DNA from: Paenibacillus sp. SYP-B4298
Lineage (GTDB): Bacteria; Bacillota; Bacilli; Paenibacillales; Paenibacillaceae
Reading direction: 5' to 3'
Assembly: GCF_027627475.1 (NCBI RefSeq)
Contig: NZ_CP115484.1
Coordinates: 491,001 to 555,000, forward strand
Length of the DNA: 64,000 nt
Part shown: positions 26,335-33,818 of the stretch, in pieces
How positions within the stretch are numbered: position 1 is the stretch's first letter
Layout of the letters: each line of letters opens with the position of its first letter
Program-made: the position numbers and the translations under genes
The notes under the pieces: generated by a model
The model's input: only the letters and a program-made list of their open reading frames with translations
Told to the model about the DNA's origin: nothing
The model's database searches: none

Positions 26335-26805
26335 ATGGAACAAAAATCTATTTTGTCACTTGATGAAGTTTTCAAAACAGGAATTGAATTTACTGATGAC
26401 GTATGTTTTTCTGGGGAAAGTGGGCAAGAAGTATATGATAAACCAATTGAAGAAGGTGGAAAGCCAATCACGGGGCTTGTATATGAAAGATATAGGAATG
26501 GGAACTTAGCTTATTATTCTTACTATAAGAACGGAATTGCTGATGGCGATTATGTTAAATTTTTCGAGAATGGTAAAGTAGAGAGCTTTCAAGAGATGTA
26601 TATGGGGGTATTATTTGGTCAGTCAATATCTTGGTTTGACAATGGTATTATAAAATCAATGGCGAGTTACAAATATGGGTTTAAAATAACATATAGGGAG
26701 TGGAACATAGAAGGAGAATTGATAAATGAAATGCTAGAACCAAACGATTTTGAAAAAAGTATGATAGAAAAATACGATAAGTGGAATATACAAACGGGAA
26801 ATTAG
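26335..26805 (+). CDS. MORN-repeat immunity protein (YwqK-like antitoxin)
   Basis: The 156 residues contain several MORN-type units (YRNGNLAYYSYYKNGIADG, FFENGKVESFQEMYMG, WFDNGIIKSMASYKYG). YwqK-family proteins of this kind neutralise YwqJ-type deaminases, and this gene starts 33 bases after one, in the same orientation and with the same low GC. AGGGAAGGGG precedes the start. It should act in the cytoplasm of the producing cell. Confidence 0.8.
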   Translation: MEQKSILSLDEVFKTGIEFTDDVCFSGESGQEVYDKPIEEGGKPITGLVYERYRNGNLAYYSYYKNGIADGDYVKFFENGKVESFQEMYMGVLFGQSISWFDNGIIKSMASYKYGFKITYREWNIEGELINEMLEPNDFEKSMIEKYDKWNIQTGN

Positions 26806-26897
26806 TAAAAGACGATTTGGTCATGCAGAATTACGAATGATTCGGAGGAAGGACAGTAAGCGTCAAAAGCATCCATTGGATTAACATTTGGAGGTTC

Positions 26898-27608
26898 CTA
26901 TCGCTTATCGTCCTTTTCCAAAAAAGCTAAAGACCTATTTACTAATTGATCTGCTTGGCGTGTTGTCTCTGGTAAGCGGAAACGAGGAGCAAGTTGCAAA
27001 ATCCATTTGCATGCCGTAGGTAAAGAAATTCGATGTCCGATAGACACGTAAATAGGTTTTACATTATTTTGTGTTCTTAATACAATACCGATTTCGTCGT
27101 TATTATCAAGTAATGTCGAATAATCTCCTCTTTTAATACCAGGATCTTCATAATCACCAAGTAACTTAGTTTTGCCACAACCAATTGTTGGAGTGTTAAG
27201 CAGCACCCCTAAATGACTTGCTAACCCGAATCGTCTCGGATGAGCAACGCCTTGTCCATCACACACTATTAAATCTGGTGTAACAGATATTTTACTGAAT
27301 GCTTTAATAACTGGAGGTAATTCTCTAAATGAAAACAATCCAGGGATATAAGGGAAACTGGGAATATCTTCAACTACACTGCTTTCAATTAAATTCTGTG
27401 TAGTGGCATCAAGTATTATAACTGCTGCTACTAATCTATCATTATTTTTGCTGTAGGCAACGTCAACACCCGCAATATAGTTAACATGCTTTAGTTGGTC
27501 TTCCTTTATTACTTTTAAGGCAAGCTCTTTTTGTAGAATAATTGCTTGTGATTCGCTTATATCCCAAGAGTGCTGAATAACTGGTTCGATAACATTTACT
27601 CCTTTCAT
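26898..27608 (-). CDS. nfi: Endonuclease V (deoxyinosine 3' endonuclease)
   Basis: The 236 residues match the whole family length. AGVDVAYSKN supplies the first catalytic aspartate, PYIPGLFSFRELPP is the wedge motif, LIVCDGQGVAHPRRFGLASH carries the second aspartate, and GCGKTKLLG follows. It repairs deaminated adenine (inosine) in DNA. It lies directly after a deaminase-toxin/immunity pair, an interesting juxtaposition, but it is convergent with it and not co-transcribed. The GC content is low, like the neighbouring toxin module. An AAGGAG lies inside the first codons, so the exact start is uncertain. Confidence 0.9.
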   Translation of the reverse strand: MKGVNVIEPVIQHSWDISESQAIILQKELALKVIKEDQLKHVNYIAGVDVAYSKNNDRLVAAVIILDATTQNLIESSVVEDIPSFPYIPGLFSFRELPPVIKAFSKISVTPDLIVCDGQGVAHPRRFGLASHLGVLLNTPTIGCGKTKLLGDYEDPGIKRGDYSTLLDNNDEIGIVLRTQNNVKPIYVSIGHRISLPTACKWILQLAPRFRLPETTRQADQLVNRSLAFLEKDDKR

Positions 27609-27698
27609 AGTTAGATCAGCCGTCGTTTTTTTATTATATCATGAGTTTCTCACAAACAACATTAAATGCTTCGCTTGATTGTATATCTTACCCCTCGT

Positions 27699-27811
27699 CT
27701 AGGATATGTGTAATTGAAACTCAATATTTAAGTCTTGTAACTTAGTTTCAAAAATGTTTACTAACTGTATGCAGTTTTCCGTTGGAGCATACTTAAACCT
27801 TATATCTAGTA
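27699..27811 (-). pseudogene. 3' fragment of a gene split by the IS element
   Basis: An open frame of about 36 codons (RFKYAPTENCIQLVNIFETK...) runs from the element edge to a TAG at 27699-27701. It begins without a start codon. It plausibly continues the frame at 29055 on the other side of the element, though reading frame and any target duplication cannot be matched exactly. Confidence 0.4.
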
Positions 27812-29054
27812 TCAGGCCTGTTGATTAACCAGGAATTGTAAATGGAATGGGTGCGAAATTACAACGAATCCAGCGACTTATGCCTATTATCCATTAGATT
27901 CAGTAATTCGTCATGCAACAGCAAGCGAGTAAATCGAACAAAACTAAGTTCGGCATAACGAGGCAACGTATGATTTGACGCCATCAAACAACCATTTGAG
28001 CAACACAAAGACAATGAGTGCACAGAAGAGTTGGCCACAGACGGCATTTTCTGTCGTGCCAAATAAGGTCGGGATGTTTAAGTTCTGTTTAATCCAGTTT
28101 AAAAAGCCTCTATTTTCCAGCTTGCTTTATAAATCAGAGCGATTTGTTCAGCAGTTATTCCCATTAAATCCGTAACAACGCGAATTTCTTTGCCCTCAAA
28201 ATCACGGAAGATGACGACACGGTGACGCTGCTGGGAACGACATTGAGGCGTACCCAACTGACAAGTGGTATCGCGAATCACAGAAGAGTCTTCTGAAATA
28301 AGACGTTGTAATGCGTGTGGTTTTTCTAAATGAACATTGTCACGAAGCCGAAACACAAAGGATTGTCCCTCTTGTTTATAGCGATCCAAATGCTCCAATT
28401 TGCCATAAGCGCGATCCATGACCATAACAAAATCGGTGTTTTCCAACGACTCGCACACCGGTCCGTCGTGCTTGGAGCCAACCGTTTCTGTGACCTTAAG
28501 CGGTTGCATGTTTCGGTCCTGCAAGGCAACATGCAGTTTAATCGCGGCACGTTCTCCATGATAGGGAGCCCAAGGCAATCTGGTTTTTCCTACGGTCATC
28601 GTGGTGGAGTCAATGAGCAGCAATTCCTTGGGGAAGCGCAGCTTCCGCCTGGTTTCCCGGTTGCATTTACGGACAATGAGATGGAAAAGTGCCTTGAAGA
28701 TCGAAAAAGGTACCGCTGCTGCTTTGCCTGAAAAAGAGGAATAATGAAATTTGGGCAAGCCGCTGCCGGTAGCCTGATCCGCACCTTCACGATAGCCAGA
28801 CCATTCTTAGCTTGCAGCGGCGCACCAATATTGGAGTAAGTGATAGACCGTAAACTTACGAGCCTTATCCATGTAACCAACCGATTGGACAACGAGGGCA
28901 ACCTCATCCGATGTGAGGATGGATTGAAGGATTGAAGGAATCGTGATAGACTTTTTCATGGAGTCGTCACCTTTCGGTTGTTTGTAGGGGTACAAACATT
29001 TTACCGAATTGACGACTCTTTTTCTACCATTTTGTGGTTAATCAACAGGCCTGA
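27812..29054 (-). mobile_element. IS4-family-like insertion sequence, 1243 bp, inactive
   Basis: Both ends carry the same 20-base inverted repeat, TCAGGCCTGTTGATTAACCA (27812-27831 and complement 29035-29054). It encloses one DDE transposase, now broken. No clear target duplication is seen at the flanks. Confidence 0.85.
27859..28959 (-). pseudogene. IS4-like transposase, disrupted by a nonsense codon and frameshifts
   Basis: Translation starts at MKKSITIPSILQS (28959). The frame meets TAA at 28807-28809 but continues unchanged after it (EWSGYREGADQ...), so a single nonsense change cuts the protein. The body has DDE motifs: LLIDSTTM and FVMVMDRAYG supply aspartates, and the YKASWKIEAF stretch holds the IS4 signature glutamate. 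At about 28100 a base is missing in a T-run, and the next codons read as FLNWIKQNLNIPTLFG in the shifted frame. A second shift near 27990 restores the original frame to a stop at 27859. The element cannot transpose by itself. Confidence 0.8.
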
Positions 29055-29285
29055 CCCAATACATCAGTAATGAGTAGGTCGTACAATACACCATCAATGC
29101 CACAATACGAGCTAACCGCCCGTGTTGTGGTCTTTTTTATCTTCTCATGTATGGCGGGTAGATGAAATAGTACACCCCAGTGCGGAATGAACCCATCATT
29201 CAACCAATAACACATATAACCGATGTAATACCCGTATAAAGATTTCTCCATTTCGGTTGTACGCACATCAAATGCTTTAATTTTA
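29055..29285 (-). pseudogene. 5' part of a gene interrupted by the IS element
   Basis: About 75 codons (…KSLYGYYIGYMCYWLNDGFI…) are open up to the IS boundary. A GTG at 29266 is the only usable start and has no good ribosome site, so this may itself be a truncated gene. The family is not recognised. Confidence 0.4.
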
Positions 29286-29707
29286 GAGGATTTTAGAACC
29301 TAAATAACGCTATTCCGTTACATTAAACAGGTCGATTGTGGTCAGTTACGGCCATGATTCACCTGTTTTCCTTATAATATTCCCTAAAATACTATGCAAC
29401 TGTACAATACACCTCCCCGATGGTTGGATGAAAAGGCATTAGAATTTGCACGGGCACCTTCGTTTCCATTAACGTCGAAAGTTCCCTAATTCAAGCGAAA
29501 TGATGGTATACTATTTCATAATATCGATATTGATAATCAAAATCAATAATAAACTGTGATGATGCCAGCCAGCTACAGGCCTAGTAAAGGTAAAGTTCAA
29601 TTAAATACGTAGGTTTAAGCGCCACTATAGGATGACACCCAGTAAATTTCGGCAAAAACCGATAGTTGCTAAGCATAGCTTTGACAAGACAATGATAAGG
29701 GGAGTGG
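29286..29707. other. Upstream region of the AraC/SBP gene
   Basis: No gene is supported here. The segment is A/T-rich, with a TATACT (29507-29512) just before the Fur-type site, which could be a -10 element. Confidence 0.4.
29531..29545. promoter_or_regulatory. Fur-type operator
   Basis: TGATAATCAAAATCA matches the 7-1-7 Fur site TGATAATnATTATCA at 12 of 14 fixed positions. It sits about 160 bases before the AraC/siderophore-binding gene, which fits iron control. Confidence 0.6.
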
Positions 29708-31663
29708 ATGATGATTCAACCAGCTAGGGAAGTAAATGAATGGTTCAGTCCTGATGGGATAGACAAGATGGCACAACTATGGGCTCGTTCGCTCATCACA
29801 TTGGTTGACGTGCGGTTGAGTCACATCCACTCTGGAACTCCATTGATCAACTATCGCATGCCAACCAGTATACAGGTGTTTATTAGCGGTGGAATGGCTA
29901 ACGTGCAATTAAATCATACGGTCTATGCAGTGGATCGTTTTGCCGTGTTTCATGGCGGCAAGGGTACAAAGCTCAGTATATGGGCGCTAGACGGTTCTAT
30001 TGATGTGTTCATGGTGCTATACAAAGCAGAACTGCCAGCTAAACGGAGTGAAGATGTCCGTTGCTTGATGGAGCAAATCAACCCTTTCAAACAGCAGTTT
30101 GGTTGTGTCCCAAGCAATCCGATCATGCTCAAGAGCTTGTTTCAACAGATGTTCGATCATTGGCTGCTTGTCTCGCCATTGGAGCAGTTCCATGCCAAAA
30201 CCTTGTTATATCAATCGGTTCGCGAGATCTACAATGATTTGCGTACCGATCGCTTGAAGCTATTACAACCCGACCCCGTGAGTTCTACCAAGCGTTATTT
30301 GGACGAACAATATGTGAATCCTGTGCTTTTTGAAGAAATAGCCCATATGTTTGCTATAAGCAGAGGGCAATTGACACGGCTGTTTAAAAGAAGATTCGGG
30401 ATGAGTCTGCAGGAGTATGTGACGCTGAAGCGGCTTAAATCAGCCTCTGAGGGGTTGCTTTACACCAATGCAACCATCAAGGAAGTGGCGATGAGCTGTG
30501 GCATGGTGGAAGAGCTTAATCTAATACGTCTATTTAAAAAATATTATCGGATGACGCCAAGCGAATATCGGAACAAAAAGATAGCTGCGATGCACGATTG
30601 TGATATTGATAACCATTATCAACATCTCTACAATGAAAAAGGGTTAGAGGATGTAGTCGAAATTCAAGGAGATGGGGATTACAGAATGCTTCAACAAATG
30701 AAGAGCAAGGAGCTCATCATCGCCGCGACGATGTGTCTCTTGCTTTTATTATCAGGGTGCTCTTCCTCCACGCCAACGAATCTGGATGAGGCAGTACAGG
30801 CAAATGTCAAGGGGAACGAGACAACTAACGAAACAACTAATGAAACAAGAACGATAAGTACGGTGTTGGGTGATGTTGAGGTGCCAACGAATCCGCAGCG
30901 TGTTGTCGTGCAATATTTAATGGGCGATGTCGTTGCTCTGGGCATTAATCCTGTGGGCATCTCCGAGGTCTACGATGGTGCTGCCTTTGCCGGCCTTGTA
31001 TCTGAGGCCGCTGATCTGGGATGGATGCCTGATTGGGACGGGGAGGATGTGATGGGACTGCAGCCGGACCTTATCCTTGTAATTGGGGAAGAGTACGTGG
31101 ACAAATTTTCGAAAATCGCGCCTACTGTATTTGTACCATATGGCGAAATGACAGTAGATGAGCGGATTACATTTATGGGCGAGGTGTTGAATAGACAGGA
31201 AGAGGCGGCTGCAGTGCTTGAGGAGTATAAAACGACGTTGGAGACGGCGAAATTCAAGCTGATCAAGGCTGGTTTTGACCAAATCACGGTATCCGTCTTC
31301 GAGGGTGGTTCCGATGCGACCATGACTGTCTTTGGTAACAAATTTGGTGCGGGAAGTGTCGTTTACGCCTCATTGGGCCTGCGTGCGCCAAAGGCTGTAC
31401 AGACAGCTATATTGGATAAAGGAATCTACAATGAAGTGGTATCTTTTGAAGTATTGGCTACATACAGCGGCGAATTTATTATTCGCAATAGTTACGAAGG
31501 TATGGCGGATTTATCTAACGACATGATCTGGAATTCGCTGAAAGCCGTGCAAAAAAATCAGGTCATTGAAATGGACTTTGGCCTGAACTACTATACAGAC
31601 ATTTATTCTGCTATGGCTCAAATTAATTATGTCTCTTCACAATTGTTGCAACGGTTGGAATAA
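29708..31663 (+). CDS. AraC-family regulator fused in frame to a siderophore-binding lipoprotein
   Basis: Residues ~190-295 are a double helix-turn-helix AraC domain (FEEIAHMFAISRGQLTRLFK, ATIKEVAMSCGMVEELNLIR, YRMTPSEYRNK). Residues ~365-650 are a FhuD/BtuF-type binding domain (TVLGDVEVPTNPQRVV, LQPDLILV, FGAGSVVYASLG). AraC plus binding-protein fusions (Btr type) sense ferri-siderophores inside the cell. The oddity is at ~residue 327: MLQQMKSKELIIAATMCLLL followed by LLSGC is a complete lipoprotein signal peptide with lipobox. AAGGAGAT (30666-30673) lies 12 bases before the in-frame ATG at 30686. So either a recent fusion of two genes kept the signal, or a second product is made from the internal start and exported. 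ATG 29711 is an alternative first start. Confidence 0.85.
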   Translation: MMIQPAREVNEWFSPDGIDKMAQLWARSLITLVDVRLSHIHSGTPLINYRMPTSIQVFISGGMANVQLNHTVYAVDRFAVFHGGKGTKLSIWALDGSIDVFMVLYKAELPAKRSEDVRCLMEQINPFKQQFGCVPSNPIMLKSLFQQMFDHWLLVSPLEQFHAKTLLYQSVREIYNDLRTDRLKLLQPDPVSSTKRYLDEQYVNPVLFEEIAHMFAISRGQLTRLFKRRFGMSLQEYVTLKRLKSASEGLLYTNATIKEVAMSCGMVEELNLIRLFKKYYRMTPSEYRNKKIAAMHDCDIDNHYQHLYNEKGLEDVVEIQGDGDYRMLQQMKSKELIIAATMCLLLLLSGCSSSTPTNLDEAVQANVKGNETTNETTNETRTISTVLGDVEVPTNPQRVVVQYLMGDVVALGINPVGISEVYDGAAFAGLVSEAADLGWMPDWDGEDVMGLQPDLILVIGEEYVDKFSKIAPTVFVPYGEMTVDERITFMGEVLNRQEEAAAVLEEYKTTLETAKFKLIKAGFDQITVSVFEGGSDATMTVFGNKFGAGSVVYASLGLRAPKAVQTAILDKGIYNEVVSFEVLATYSGEFIIRNSYEGMADLSNDMIWNSLKAVQKNQVIEMDFGLNYYTDIYSAMAQINYVSSQLLQRLE

Positions 31664-31708
31664 GCTATTACCCCATGCCTTCGAGCTCAAGACTAAAAAT
31701 GAAGGGGA

Positions 31709-32053
31709 ATGGTGATGACAAACAAGCCTCAACCAAAGCCTCGTGGAGATCAGAGAGCGACGAGCGACATCATACACGCACGCTCAACCTGGCGCTCGGA
31801 TGGGGTATTGAAGATGGCCAAGTTGGACATCGAAGGGGCGGATCGCTATGAGTTGACTAACCTGCACTACACCGTGCAGGAATTGGAGCATTTTAGAGAC
31901 AGACGTGTGTTGATCTCAGGCGGCGGTGACTCGGCTGTCGAATCTGCCGGGATCTTTGTTGCTGGTGACACAGCCGACTATGTCACCAAGGTTCGGTTGA
32001 TTGCCGGGGCATTCACCGATGCAGTTCTTGCCGTAAACAATGCCAAGAAGTAG
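31709..32053 (+). pseudogene. Ferredoxin-NADP reductase remnant with internal deletion
   Basis: The piece joins the NADP-binding segment of a YumC-type reductase ([20 protein letters not shown] then GGDSAV) directly to its C-terminal FAD segment ([34 protein letters not shown]). About 100 residues between them and most of the N-terminal FAD domain are missing. The frame ends in TAG where the family has tyrosine. The intact enzyme is about 330-350 residues; this one has 114 and cannot bind FAD properly. Confidence 0.75.
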
Positions 32054-32124
32054 TGGACTCCCTGCGGCGTTGATCAAGACGCTGTCGTTACTCTCAAAAA
32101 GTAGTTGTGAAAGCCGCAGGGGAG

Positions 32125-32156
32125 AAGCCTGACACATCTGTGCTGTGATCAGGCTT
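32125..32156 (-). terminator. Hairpin downstream of the TerD-type gene
   Basis: AAGCCTGA pairs with TCAGGCTT across a 16-base loop. It lies 24 bases after the minus-strand stop. No T-run is seen, so this is weak support for termination. Confidence 0.4.
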
Positions 32157-32179
32157 AAAGTATACGAGCGTCGTGAGCG

Positions 32180-33421
32180 CTAGAACCATTCGTTGCTCTT
32201 GAACTCGATCGGGCCGACATCCATCTTGAAGGTCCCATCCTTGAAGAGCATCGGACTGCGCTCCTGGTGGCTTTTGGAGTAGCTCTCTACATGGCTGATG
32301 CGCATATGCTGCCTATCCGTGAAGTCGATATGGGCAATGGCTACCCAATAGGAGAAGAGATTCCTTTGGTGCAATGGCGTGGTGACGACCTGGCCTTGAT
32401 GATTGTCAATGACAGCGCGCACCTTCATCGAGCGAAAGCTGCCAATGCCGTTGCTTAATGCGCTGTATGCGGCAAAGAGAACATACTTGAGCGTATCTGG
32501 ACGATGAATAATGATCGTTTCCTTGCCATTGGTCTTCGAGTCACCATCGAGTGTGATATAAGGAAAACCGCCCGCGGCCCCCAGATTGCGGTAATAGATG
32601 GTACCTGCCTGGTTATCCTGCGTAATATAGAAGCAGTACAAATCGAGATCGCGTTTTTTCTGCCATTCGAGGGAGGCTGTTACTCTGCTCGACTTGCTAA
32701 TGCTGATGCTTTGCTTCTTGTCCAGTGTGAATTGCCCTACCCGTGTACTAGATGCTGTCCCCGCCTCAGCGGCATCAGATTCAGCTCCAGCCGCACTTGA
32801 ACCTCCCGCTGACGGTGCAGTATTGGCAGGTGGCTTGGCCGTCTCGGCGGTAGCTGCTGCCTGCGATTGCGCTTCTCCTGCCAGCTCCAGCCCATAATGA
32901 GTGACGAGCGCGGGAAGTCCGCCGTGAAAGCCGCTGCCTATTGCTGCGAATTTCCACTCCCCCTGATGTAGATACAACTCCCCGATGACAATCGCTGTCT
33001 CCTTGTCCAATCCTTCTCCAAAATTGAATGTGCCCAGCGTTTCCCCGTTCATCGGATTATAAAGCCGGCATAGCGTATCCTTTACTTGCGAGAAGGTGCT
33101 GCCATTCCACTCCCCTTCATGAATTGTCAAGGTCAGGGCAATCCTGGCAATATCTGCAGGCATCTGCCCGAACGAAATGTGTACAGCCTCGCGCATTCCC
33201 GCCTCTTGCTCCAAGTGCTGCACCGCCTGCTGTCGACTGGTCTGCTGATTGTAAAAGATCATATCCTCATCTCCAGCGCACTTGCCGGCAGCATTAAGCA
33301 AAAAAGCCGATGCATTAATGTCCAGCTCGCTGATTGCCGATTGCCAGGTAAGTCCAATTGTGATGCTAGGAAGGCTGCGACCTTTGGTGAGGTCTATTTT
33401 TTGTCCTTTCTTGATGTTCAA
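32180..33421 (-). CDS. TerD-domain stress protein with a second TerA-like domain
   Basis: The TTG at 33421 is chosen: AGGAG lies 8 bases upstream and the product starts NIKKGQKIDLTKG, as TerD proteins do. Residues 1-185 are a TerD domain with the calcium-binding signature (LDINASAFLL, NQQTSRQQAV, YNPMNGETLGTFNF, GELYLHQGEWKF). An Ala/Ser linker follows. Residues ~240-413 are a second, TerA-like half (LEWQKKRDLDLYCFYI, GFPYITLDGDS). It is cytosolic, with no signal. The family serves in tellurite, phage and envelope stress. It stands alone here, without the usual ter operon. Confidence 0.75.
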   Translation of the reverse strand: MNIKKGQKIDLTKGRSLPSITIGLTWQSAISELDINASAFLLNAAGKCAGDEDMIFYNQQTSRQQAVQHLEQEAGMREAVHISFGQMPADIARIALTLTIHEGEWNGSTFSQVKDTLCRLYNPMNGETLGTFNFGEGLDKETAIVIGELYLHQGEWKFAAIGSGFHGGLPALVTHYGLELAGEAQSQAAATAETAKPPANTAPSAGGSSAAGAESDAAEAGTASSTRVGQFTLDKKQSISISKSSRVTASLEWQKKRDLDLYCFYITQDNQAGTIYYRNLGAAGGFPYITLDGDSKTNGKETIIIHRPDTLKYVLFAAYSALSNGIGSFRSMKVRAVIDNHQGQVVTTPLHQRNLFSYWVAIAHIDFTDRQHMRISHVESYSKSHQERSPMLFKDGTFKMDVGPIEFKSNEWF

Positions 33422-33546
33422 GTTAGTCACTCCTATCCTCAATTACATATCAAGTAATACGAGATGGAGTTCGTCAGCGTTGCAAGATAATGGATAGGTC
33501 TGGAGGCGCTTGAATCGGTCTTCACATCGTGAATATCGCGATAAAT

Positions 33547-33713
33547 TAGGGCGTGTCTGAAAACTCTGAACGGAACAGATCTGGCCGAATTTTCGTTCCA
33601 GGCAAGGCGCATTTTCGCAGGCGTACCGGGGGTGCGCCTGCGAAAAAGCAACGCAGCATGGGGCGAAAAGGCGGGGAGAGATGCCCTTGAACGGGTTTTC
33701 AGACACGACCTAG
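33547..33713 (+). repeat. ~166-bp palindromic intergenic element, copy 4
   Basis: It begins TTAG and ends CTAG. The terminal repeats GCGTGTCTGAAAAC / GTTTTCAGACACG are near perfect. It has the same orientation as copy 1 but lacks its 6-base duplication, and it keeps the full central dyad. Confidence 0.85.
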
Positions 33714-33818
33714 TCTTCTATGTGAGGTTCAGGGAAAAATATGAATCGATTGGACTATTACCCTGAATAGGTAAATTCGTCTATGCTTAAAGGCATAACC
33801 AACGAAGGAGAGATGGGA

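Noticed and set aside
27812..29054. Active insertion sequence
   Set aside because: Ends are intact, but the transposase has a nonsense codon and frameshifts.
33443..33706. Short open frames within the palindromic elements (also at 254-490, 335-544, 1420-1869, 19246-19527)
   Set aside because: They arise from the repeat sequence itself and appear in several frames and orientations; not genes.
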